Of a stretch of DNA of 5,085 nucleotides, positions 1-5,085 are shown piece after piece (the stretch's first letter is position 1; each line of letters opens with the position of its first letter). Position numbers and translations under genes: made by a program. Source of the DNA: DATDCV01 sp036524155. Its GTDB lineage: Bacteria; Verrucomicrobiota; Verrucomicrobiia; Limisphaerales; UBA8199. The DNA lies in NCBI GenBank assembly GCA_036524155.1, contig DATDCV010000189.1:1-5085 (forward strand). The letters run 5' to 3'. The notes beneath the pieces are model-generated. The model ran no database searches. It saw only the letters and a program-made list of their open reading frames with translations, and had not been told where the DNA came from.

Positions 1-1
1 C

Positions 2-279
2 CGTAAGGCCGGTGGGATACGCCTGAAGCCCACGGTGAACCGCTCGGTGAGGAGGAAATCCGCCTGACAAAACGCGCTTACGGTTGGCCCGAAGATGCAC
101 AATTCCTCGTGCCGGACGCCGTGTATGATCACTTCGCCGACGGCATCGGCAAATGCGGTGCCGAGGCCCGAAAACAATGGACCGAGCGCTTCGCCGCTTA
201 CCGCATGCAATTTCCCGCCCTCGCGACAGAGATTGAAGAAATGCAGCGCCGCGAACTCTCTGCCGGTTGGGATCGGGAC
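2..279 (+). pseudogene. Transketolase fragment, internal, frameshifted and truncated at both ends
   Basis: Read in the frame of position 31, this stretch gives HGEPLGEEEIRLTKRAYGWP, then a segment with VPDAVYDHF, FAAYR and, at the end, RRELSAGWD. This is the characteristic stretch of transketolase that follows the thiamine-diphosphate-binding domain and links it to the pyrimidine-binding domain. Only about 90 of the roughly 660 residues of a transketolase are present. The conserved Lys-Ala-Gly that should precede it is visible at 5-13, but in another frame; one missing G in the G run at 14-16 would restore the frame to KAGGDTPEAHG. Homology stops abruptly at GWDRD (271-279), where the sequence passes into an unrelated fragment. 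The sequence has no start codon, no catalytic domains and no proper end, so it cannot make a working enzyme. The window edge hides how much lies upstream. The identification is from recognised family sequence; the single-base deletion is inferred and could be a sequencing error, but the abrupt right end is independent of it. Confidence 0.8.
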
Positions 280-386
280 CATCAACGAGGTGATGAAGCT
301 CACGGCTCCAGAAGCCGAGAAGTTCTGGCCCATCTACCGCGACTACGAACGGGACCTCACACCCGTCGGCGATCGCAAGTTGGCAA
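266..386 (+). pseudogene. Fragment of an LTxxQ/Spy-like periplasmic protein
   Basis: In the frame of position 266 the translation reads VGIGTINEVMKLTAPEAEKF, followed by WPIYRDYERDL and GDRKLA. The pattern LTxxEAEKFWPIYxxYExDL...GDR resembles small periplasmic helical proteins of the LTxxQ/CpxP/Spy type found in many diderm bacteria, where it forms the helix-turn-helix hairpin. There is no start codon or signal peptide belonging to it, and similarity fades after GDRKLA at about 384. It overlaps the end of the transketolase piece by about a dozen bases around GGGATCGGGACC, as if the two genes had been joined by a short-homology recombination. It is in the same frame as the downstream outer-membrane protein and nothing stops translation between them, so gene callers may wrongly fuse it to that gene. 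Family assignment is moderate because only about 35 residues are available. Confidence 0.5.
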
Positions 387-428
387 ATGAAGTTGACTTT
401 CGCCGCCGCCCTTGTCAGTGTCGGCTGA
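387..428 (+). pseudogene. Possible orphan signal-peptide start (13 codons)
   Basis: ATG at 387 opens MKLTFAAALVSVG and then meets TGA at 426-428. Two residues after the Met, including a Lys, followed by a hydrophobic alanine-rich run, is how a Sec signal peptide begins. It starts exactly where the LTxxQ-like fragment stops. It may be the remaining 5' tip of another exported-protein gene, or simple coincidence in an alanine-rich frame. It has no clear ribosome binding site. Together with the two fragments before it, it fills the non-coding stretch ahead of the outer-membrane protein gene; I saw no convincing promoter in 387-456. Confidence 0.2.
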
Positions 429-456
429 GCCCGGTAGAAAAACGATTCGTGGGAAG

Positions 457-461
457 AGGAG
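457..461 (+). promoter_or_regulatory. Ribosome binding site AGGAG for the outer-membrane protein gene
   Basis: AGGAG, inside the longer purine run GGGAAGAGGAG, lies eight bases before the TTG at 470. This spacing is what decides the start: the upstream ATG at 95 lies inside gene debris and yields no signal peptide, while TTG at 470 is followed at once by one. Confidence 0.65.
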
Positions 462-469
462 CGTGTAGG

Positions 470-1696
470 TTGAAATCCGGGAGTAAGAAAGACGTGTTTT
501 CAAACCTGAATTGTGTCGTGGCGGGATTGCTGCTGGCGTTCGGGAGTGGAACCGGTCTATACGCAGAAGACGCCGATCGGGTGCGGGGGTATTTTCGTTT
601 TTCCAGCGGGGACGTCGAACCGCTGTGGGGCGTCGACGATCATTGGTCCCTCGGCCTTGGCCTCAACTTCAATCGGTATCTCGGGGCCGAGTTGGCGTTT
701 GATTACTATGTGAAAGACTGGGGCAAACCCGAGCCGGTTGGTGAAGCCTCCAGCTACCACTTTATTCCCGAACTACGCTTGCGTTATCCTCTGCTTAAGG
801 ACCGTCTTGTCCCTTACCTGGTCGCCGGAGCCGGGCCATCCTGGATCCAGGGCAAAGACGTCAAATCCTCCGCTTTTGGCCAGAACGTGTTGCTGGAAGG
901 CTACAGTTTTGGAATCGCGGCCGGCGCCGGCCTGGAATACTTCCTGGACGATAATGTCACCTTTAACATCGAGGGGAAATACTTATGGGTGAGCCCGATT
1001 GATGGCATGGTGAACGGGCAGGCTCAGCGGGCAGATCTTTCGGCTGCACTTTTCACCTTCGGCTTGCGCGTTTACTTCGATGAAAACAGACCGCGTTCGC
1101 TGCTGAGCCAGGAAAAAGAACCGGTGTCGCGTGTCTATTTCGGCGTTCGGGCGGGGGCTGATTTCCTCACGGACGACAATTGGGTTCCTGGCGTGCGACT
1201 GCACGCGGAACAAGCGGCCTGGGGTAAGGTCGCGTCGCAAACCGGGAGCCTGCTGCTGGGGCTCGACCTCGGCCAAAACTTCGGCGTCGAAATCGCGGGA
1301 GACCACGTCAACCACTTGATCGAGGTCGATGGCCTGGGCGCGGTGGCCGAGTACGGCCAGGGCTGGGTGCTGGCGAATCTGCGGTTGCGGTTTCCCTCCG
1401 GCCGGTGGGTCCCCTATCTCTATGCGGGTGCGGGAATCACGTACACGGAATTCAAGGATTACCAACCCGCCAGCGCAGATCTGGATCTTGAAGGCGACAC
1501 GCTGCACCCGGCCGTGAACGTCGGCGGCGGGGTCGAGTATTTCATCACGCGCAACTTTTCCCTTAATGCCGATGCCCGCTGGGCCTATACCTGGAACCAC
1601 GGGTTTGGGATTGAGAACTACCTGCGCAAGACTTCGGGCGACTATTCCATCGTTGCCGCAACTATCGGCTTTCGGGTTTACCTGTTCAATCTCTAA
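470..1696 (+). CDS. Secreted outer-membrane protein with two tandem OmpW/OmpA-like beta-barrel halves
   Basis: A 408-residue protein is predicted from TTG (470). Residues 1-32 look like a Sec signal peptide: Lys-rich start, hydrophobic core VVAGLLLAFG, likely cleavage after GLYA. The rest alternates polar and hydrophobic residues with frequent aromatic girdle residues, typical of small outer-membrane barrels (OMP_b-brl/OmpW-like). It contains two homologous halves, about 39-203 and 222-408, joined by a polar linker. Matching landmarks sit 200 residues apart: RLVPYLVAGAGPSW (112-125) and RWVPYLYAGAGITY (312-325); GAGLEYFLDDNVTF (152-165) and GGGVEYFITRNFSL (352-365). Each half ends in a barrel-closing strand, FGLRVYF (197-203) and IGFRVYLFNL (399-408). 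The location is inferred to be the outer membrane. No ligand or transport role can be read from the sequence; a pore, an adhesin or a structural role are all possible. The reading frame is also open upstream to 95, but that part is debris. The next gene follows after 24 bases. Confidence is high for the barrel nature, lower for the exact start. Confidence 0.85.
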   Translation: MKSGSKKDVFSNLNCVVAGLLLAFGSGTGLYAEDADRVRGYFRFSSGDVEPLWGVDDHWSLGLGLNFNRYLGAELAFDYYVKDWGKPEPVGEASSYHFIPELRLRYPLLKDRLVPYLVAGAGPSWIQGKDVKSSAFGQNVLLEGYSFGIAAGAGLEYFLDDNVTFNIEGKYLWVSPIDGMVNGQAQRADLSAALFTFGLRVYFDENRPRSLLSQEKEPVSRVYFGVRAGADFLTDDNWVPGVRLHAEQAAWGKVASQTGSLLLGLDLGQNFGVEIAGDHVNHLIEVDGLGAVAEYGQGWVLANLRLRFPSGRWVPYLYAGAGITYTEFKDYQPASADLDLEGDTLHPAVNVGGGVEYFITRNFSLNADARWAYTWNHGFGIENYLRKTSGDYSIVAATIGFRVYLFNL

Positions 1697-1720
1697 ACGC
1701 TATGAAACTCATTAGAACCT

Positions 1721-2278
1721 ATGATCACCAAAAACAGATTCGCCCCAGGCAAGGGGACCAGGAGGACCTGGTCGCAGTTGGGTGCCGCGGTGAGTCGGCG
1801 GCTCTGGTTCCTGGATGCCAAAAAACTCTGCGCTGAAGCCCGTCACCAGACCTGCCTGGAAGACTTTGGCGACCCGCCGGTCGAGCCCGCTCTATCGGTG
1901 CTCGTCAAAAGCCTCGAACGCGAAGCCGGGCTCCATCCGCTGGGCCGATTCCTCATGCGGATTCATTTGCGGACGCTGCTGGAAACGCGCTTGCGCCTGA
2001 CCGAAGCGTGGAGGGGACAGGGGACGGCCCTGCGGACCGAACCGATTGAAAGCCCGGTCTTCATTGTCGGGATGCCCCGGAGTGGCTCGACCTTCCTTTA
2101 TGAATTGCTGACCGAGGATTCCCGCTATCGGGCGCCGCGCGTGTGGGAAGTGATGTTTCCCGTGGCCTCGACCCTGGGAGCGCAGAGCGACCAGGCGCGG
2201 CATATCCGCCAGGCCCAAGCCTGCCTCTGGTGGTGCCGCCGCCTGGCCCCCCGCACGAATGCGTGGCGATTCACATAA
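1721..2278 (+). pseudogene. Sulfotransferase-family (Sulfotransfer_3-like) gene, 3'-truncated
   Basis: The 185-residue product begins like a full-length family member: a helical N-terminal region with LEDFGDPPVEPALSVLVKSL (46-65) and LEREAGLHPLGR (65-76), then EPIESPVFIVGMPRSGSTFL (107-126). The last is the P-loop-like 5'-phosphosulfate-binding motif for the donor PAPS, followed by the RAPRVWEVMFP stretch (137-147). Such enzymes move a sulfuryl group from PAPS to hydroxyl or amine acceptors; the acceptor here is unknown. Family members are usually about 350-400 residues. Here homology ends at RRLAP (173-177), followed by an unrelated RTNAWRFT and TAA, so the 3'-phosphate-binding and acceptor regions are missing and activity is unlikely. 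Just past the break another frame reads HECVAI (2254-2271), resembling the PxECxAL segment that normally comes a dozen residues after LAP. This suggests a small frame-breaking deletion followed by a second break. Start: first ATG after the upstream stop, with only a weak purine signal before it. It may have been co-transcribed with the barrel gene. Confidence 0.8.
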
Positions 2279-2297
2279 AATGGAAAAGTCGTAACAG

Positions 2298-2468
2298 ATG
2301 CATGGGTGCAGACTATGCTCGATAAAAGAAACGACAAAGCAGGGGAACATTTGTGGTTGTCAGGCGCATATTATACGCCGCGGGCGTTTTACATCTGGCT
2401 TGATGCAGGCATTTGCCCAGCGATCCGCCCGAGGACTTCATAGGCCAGCACTGGTGCAATTGGCATGA
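2298..2468 (+). CDS. Possible 56-residue Cys-rich small protein, stop overlapping the helicase start
   Basis: ATG at 2298 opens a 56-codon frame ending in TGA at 2466-2468, which overlaps the helicase ATG (2465-2467) as ATGA, the classic translational-coupling arrangement. The product is basic. It has a cysteine pair CRLC (4-7), a second cluster CGCQAH (19-24), a basic patch RRGR and an alanine-rich C-terminal helix-like part. The C-x2-C ... C-x-C-x2-H arrangement could bind a metal, but that is inference. An in-frame TAA at 2292 lies just before the start, and GGAAAAG at 2282-2288 could act as a weak ribosome binding site. I recognise no family. It may equally be an untranslated leader with an open frame by chance, since 56 codons without a stop is not rare. 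The helicase gene has only a poor ribosome binding site of its own, which slightly favours coupling. Confidence 0.25.
   Translation: MHGCRLCSIKETTKQGNICGCQAHIIRRGRFTSGLMQAFAQRSARGLHRPALVQLA
2363..2379 (+). repeat. Imperfect 17-base palindrome, possible operator
   Basis: GGCGCATATTATACGCC pairs GGCG with CGCC and ATA with TAT around a central T, with one mismatch (C at 2367 against A at 2375). Seven of eight arm positions match. It lies about 85 bases before the helicase start, in the AT-richer leader and inside the possible small ORF. Size and symmetry fit a dimeric regulator site; a weak RNA hairpin is the alternative. An overlapping shorter hairpin, CGCC-GCG-GGCG followed by TTTT (2376-2390), could compete with it. 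Neither matches a site I know. Confidence 0.3.
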
Positions 2469-5085
2469 GTCTGCAGCCTGACGAAACCGAAAGCGACGAG
2501 CGGCAACGGCTTGGCGCGTTGCTTGGACGCGCTCTTCTTCTCGATCTGGAGGTTTCGCATCAGGGCAAAATCCTCAAGATTGGAGCCGCGATAGGAGATC
2601 AGACTCTCTCGCGCTCAGGGACTGCTCCTCTGCAAACTATTTCCGCTGCGCTTGCTGAACTGGCACAGGGCGCCCATTGCGTCCTCGGTCATAACCTGGT
2701 CCGCCATGACCTCCCAATTCTGCGTGAAGCGGCTCCCGACCTCTATATTCACCGCTTGGCTGTTATCGATACCCTCGTGCTGTCTCCGATTTGCTTTCCG
2801 GAGAATCCCTATCATCGGCTCGTAAAAGACTACAAATTGGTCCGCGAAAGCCTGAACGATCCCGTTGCTGACGCACGCCAGGCGGCCGCGCTTTTTGCCG
2901 ACGAGTTTCAATCCCTCAGTGGCCTGTGCCAGAAAGATCCCCGTTTTTTCCAAGTTCTGCACTTCTTGCTGGCGACCCCGGACCATGACATCGACCGCCT
3001 TTCGGAGGGAATGGCGATTTTGTTCCGCGCCCTGGGAGGTGTGATGCCGGCGCGGGAGAGAGCGCTGGCTTTGTGCAGGGAACTCGTCCCTCAATGGGGC
3101 TGCGCCAGTGTGCCGATTGACGATGCGCTGGTGCAGACTCAATCAGCAAGGATGGCACTGGCTTACACTCTCACCTGGCTACGAGTGGCCGGCTCCAACT
3201 CCGTCCTGCCGCCGTGGGTCCGGCTGGAATATCCGCAAACCGGAGAACTCATTAAGCGGTTGCGTGAGGTACCCTGCCAATCCCACGCCTGCCACTATTG
3301 TCGGCTGGTCCACAATGCGAAGGAGCAGTTGCGCACATTCTTCGGCTTCGATTCCTTCCGCACAGTGCCCAAAAGTAGCACAGGGGGAAGTCTGCAGCAG
3401 GAGATTGTGGAAGCGGGCATGCGCGGCGAATCGCTGCTGGCGATTCTGCCTACGGGTGGGGGCAAGTCGCTCTGCTATCAGATCCCGGCACTGGTGCGGA
3501 ATTATCGCAGAGGTGTGTTGACCATTGTTCTCTCGCCTCTTCAAGCATTGATGAAGGACCAGGTGGATGGATTGGTCCGCCGCACTGGCACCTCATTCGC
3601 CGCCGCACTATATGGCCTGCTCACCGCCCCTGAACGGAGTGATGTTTTACGGCGAATCCGGCTGGGCGACATCGCCATACTGTATGTGTCCCCGGAGCAA
3701 CTTCGGAATCGATCTTTTGCCGAGGCGATTGCCCTGAGAGAAATTGGGTGCTGGGTTTTTGACGAAGCGCATTGTCTCTCCAAGTGGGGACACGATTTTC
3801 GGCCCGACTACCTTTACGCGGGCCGGTTCATCAGGGAATTTTCAGGAAGGCAGGGAAAGGCAATTCCGCCTATCGCCTGTTTCACCGCCACGGCCAAGCA
3901 GGATGTCAAGGACGAGATCATCGCCTTTTTCAAGGACGAGACCGGCCGGGAGTTAAAGCTGTATTCGGGTAGTGTCGAACGGGAGAATCTTTGCTTTGAG
4001 GTCCAGACGATCCCCGAATCCGGTAAGTTCGATCGAGTGCATGAGTTGCTCTCGGAAAGATTGCCGGATGGAGTTCCAGGCAGCGGTATCGTGTTTCGAG
4101 CCACGCGGAACGAGACGGAACTCATGGCTGAATTCCTGCGTACCCACGGCTGGAAAGTAGCCCATTTCCACGCTGGTTTGACCCCTCCTGAGAAGAAGCG
4201 CGTCCAGGATGAGTTCCTTGCCGGCGACACTCGGGTCATTTGCGCCACCAACGCGTTTGGAATGGGCATCGACAAGGAGGACGTCCGTTTGGTGATACAC
4301 GCGGACACTCCCGGTTCTCTTGAGAATTATCTTCAGGAAGCCGGACGTGCAGGGCGAGGCGGGAGGAAAGCCGAATGCATCCTGCTCTACGCTGATGCCG
4401 ATTGCGAAAGGCAGTTCCGATTGGAAGCGTTTTCCGAGCTCAGTCGGCGGGACATCGCCCAGATTTTGCGGAGCCTCCGGCGGGCCGCTCGCGGTGATAA
4501 ACAGGAGTTGGTGATAACCAGTGGGGAGATCCTTCGTGATGAGGAATTGCAGGTGGATATCGACCTGCAGGACCGCATGGCGGACACGAAGGTCCGGACG
4601 GCGATATCCTGGCTAGAGCGTGCCAGCTTGCTTCAAAGGGACGAAAACGTAACGAATGTTTTCCAGGCTCGGCCATTGGTGAAAGATCTGACGGAAGCCG
4701 AAGCGAAAATGGCCCGGCTAAACCTGTCGGAAAGCGAGAAATCACTCTGGCTCGCCATCCTGCGAGAAATCTCCAATACCCCACCGACAGGGAGTCTGAC
4801 AGTGGATCGGCTGGCTTTGCTGCCCGAATTCACCAACTACGCCAAAGGGAACCCGACCGCCTCGGCAAACCCGGAGTTTCTGAGTGCTCGAATCCTCAAG
4901 ATCCTCGGCAGCATGACAGACGCAGGCCTCATGAAGCGCGATATGCGATTGACGGCCTTCGTGCGTCACAAAGTGGCCGATCATTCGCGGCTGCGTCTGG
5001 ACCGCATCGTAGCTCTCGACCGCAAGCTGGTTGATATACTTGCACTGGAGGAGCCGGATCCCGAGGGGTGGTTGCCATTATCGCT
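2465..5085 (+). CDS. Large RecQ-type helicase with N-terminal DnaQ-like exonuclease domain (partial, runs off right edge)
   Basis: The frame is open from ATG 2465 to the edge (873 codons, no stop); an in-frame TAG at 2441 bounds it upstream, and only a weak GGTG precedes the start. Residues about 22-145 resemble a DEDD 3'-5' exonuclease: LLLDLEVSHQG with D27/E29, GHNLVRHD with D82, and NDPVADA with D136. About 145-270 is a helical linker. CX4CX2CX3H at 271-283 precedes the RecQ-type aromatic motif FFGFDSFR (292-299). The SF2 core follows: LPTGGGKS (328-335, K334), SPLQALMKDQV, DEAH (433-436) with KWGHDFRP, FTATA (473-477), AFGMGIDK (597-604), QEAGRAGRGG (624-633). ATP-driven unwinding of DNA, 3' to 5' as in RecQ, is expected. 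The usual RecQ C-terminal zinc cysteines do not follow the core; instead there are winged-helix-like stretches (about 690-740 and 800-850). Known RecQ is about 600 residues, so this belongs to a larger, multidomain bacterial class. The biological role is not shown; repair, recombination or defence are possible. Relative to the barrel gene its codon choice looks more mixed (ATA, GGA, TTG), compatible with transfer. Confidence 0.92.
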   Translation, partial: MSLQPDETESDERQRLGALLGRALLLDLEVSHQGKILKIGAAIGDQTLSRSGTAPLQTISAALAELAQGAHCVLGHNLVRHDLPILREAAPDLYIHRLAVIDTLVLSPICFPENPYHRLVKDYKLVRESLNDPVADARQAAALFADEFQSLSGLCQKDPRFFQVLHFLLATPDHDIDRLSEGMAILFRALGGVMPARERALALCRELVPQWGCASVPIDDALVQTQSARMALAYTLTWLRVAGSNSVLPPWVRLEYPQTGELIKRLREVPCQSHACHYCRLVHNAKEQLRTFFGFDSFRTVPKSSTGGSLQQEIVEAGMRGESLLAILPTGGGKSLCYQIPALVRNYRRGVLTIVLSPLQALMKDQVDGLVRRTGTSFAAALYGLLTAPERSDVLRRIRLGDIAILYVSPEQLRNRSFAEAIALREIGCWVFDEAHCLSKWGHDFRPDYLYAGRFIREFSGRQGKAIPPIACFTATAKQDVKDEIIAFFKDETGRELKLYSGSVERENLCFEVQTIPESGKFDRVHELLSERLPDGVPGSGIVFRATRNETELMAEFLRTHGWKVAHFHAGLTPPEKKRVQDEFLAGDTRVICATNAFGMGIDKEDVRLVIHADTPGSLENYLQEAGRAGRGGRKAECILLYADADCERQFRLEAFSELSRRDIAQILRSLRRAARGDKQELVITSGEILRDEELQVDIDLQDRMADTKVRTAISWLERASLLQRDENVTNVFQARPLVKDLTEAEAKMARLNLSESEKSLWLAILREISNTPPTGSLTVDRLALLPEFTNYAKGNPTASANPEFLSARILKILGSMTDAGLMKRDMRLTAFVRHKVADHSRLRLDRIVALDRKLVDILALEEPDPEGWLPLS

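Noticed and set aside
109..390. Separate 93-codon gene starting at ATCACTTCGC region
   Set aside because: Its first half is the transketolase fragment and its second half is the wrong frame of the LTxxQ-like fragment; there is no independent gene.
95..469. N-terminal extension of the barrel protein from ATG 95
   Set aside because: The added residues read out of frame through the transketolase piece and then through the LTxxQ-like piece; a signal peptide with a good ribosome binding site starts at 470.
983..1600. 205-codon open frame on the minus strand inside the barrel gene
   Set aside because: It lies antisense to a well-supported barrel domain, and its proline- and arginine-rich translation looks like a GC-driven shadow.
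2271..2281. Minus-10-like TAAAAT before the small ORF
   Set aside because: No acceptable minus-35 element lies at the right distance; AT richness alone does not support a promoter.
1892..2350. Minus-strand open frame across the sulfotransferase and its break
   Set aside because: It is opposite to recognisable sulfotransferase codons and shows no motif of its own.
2351..2375. Sigma-70 promoter from TTGTGG/TTGTCA with TATTAT
   Set aside because: The distances between boxes are about 12 and 6 bases, too short for a functional pair.
2615..3142. 175-codon minus-strand open frame under the exonuclease region
   Set aside because: The + strand frame is open throughout and has clear exonuclease motifs; the antisense frame has none.
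3108..3521. + strand 137-codon frame inside the helicase gene
   Set aside because: It is an alternative frame of the cysteine-cluster and Walker A region; codons of the main frame give the family motifs.
3814..4308. 164-codon minus-strand open frame under the helicase core
   Set aside because: It overlaps conserved RecQ motifs on the + strand; the Ser-rich translation is a typical antisense shadow.
1..5085. CRISPR array, tRNA, rRNA, transposase or insertion-sequence ends
   Set aside because: I looked on both strands and saw no regularly spaced repeats, no tRNA-like T-loop/acceptor arrangement, no transposase motifs and no terminal inverted repeats with target duplications.

Overview
The window reads as GC-rich bacterial chromosome from a Gram-negative (diderm) organism: it encodes an exported double beta-barrel outer-membrane protein. 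The mix of a transketolase remnant, a fragment resembling LTxxQ/Spy-type periplasmic proteins, a Sulfotransfer_3-type protein and a very large exonuclease-RecQ helicase would fit a Verrucomicrobiota/Planctomycetota-like genome. That placement is an impression from protein style and is weak. All features supported here lie on the + strand.

Positions 1-469 hold no intact gene. They are a mosaic of debris: a frameshifted internal piece of transketolase (2-279), a piece of a periplasmic LTxxQ-like protein in another frame (about 266-386), and a 13-codon reading frame resembling a beheaded signal peptide (387-428). Positions 470-1696 encode a secreted outer-membrane protein made of two homologous eight-stranded-barrel-like halves. 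It is probably translated from a TTG codon behind a good ribosome binding site. After 24 bases, 1721-2278 is a sulfotransferase-family gene that keeps its N-terminus and PAPS-binding loop but breaks off at about half length; a few residues of the lost part seem visible out of frame just past the break.

From about 2275 the sequence becomes locally AT-richer and of a different kind. A possible 56-codon Cys-rich small ORF (2298-2468) contains an imperfect palindrome (2363-2379). Its stop codon overlaps, as ATGA, the start of a giant ORF (2465 to the right edge, at least 873 codons, no stop). That ORF is the main content of the window: a DnaQ-like 3'-5' exonuclease domain, a helical linker, a CCCH cysteine/histidine cluster, a complete RecQ-type SF2 helicase core, and winged-helix-like C-terminal material that continues outside the window.

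The genes do not form one obvious pathway. The simplest reading is a rearranged accessory region: worn gene fragments and a broken sulfotransferase flank the entry of a large DNA-processing enzyme that may belong to a repair or mobile-DNA/phage-defence locus lying to the right. The defence role is inference from architecture and context; no known defence system can be named from what is visible.
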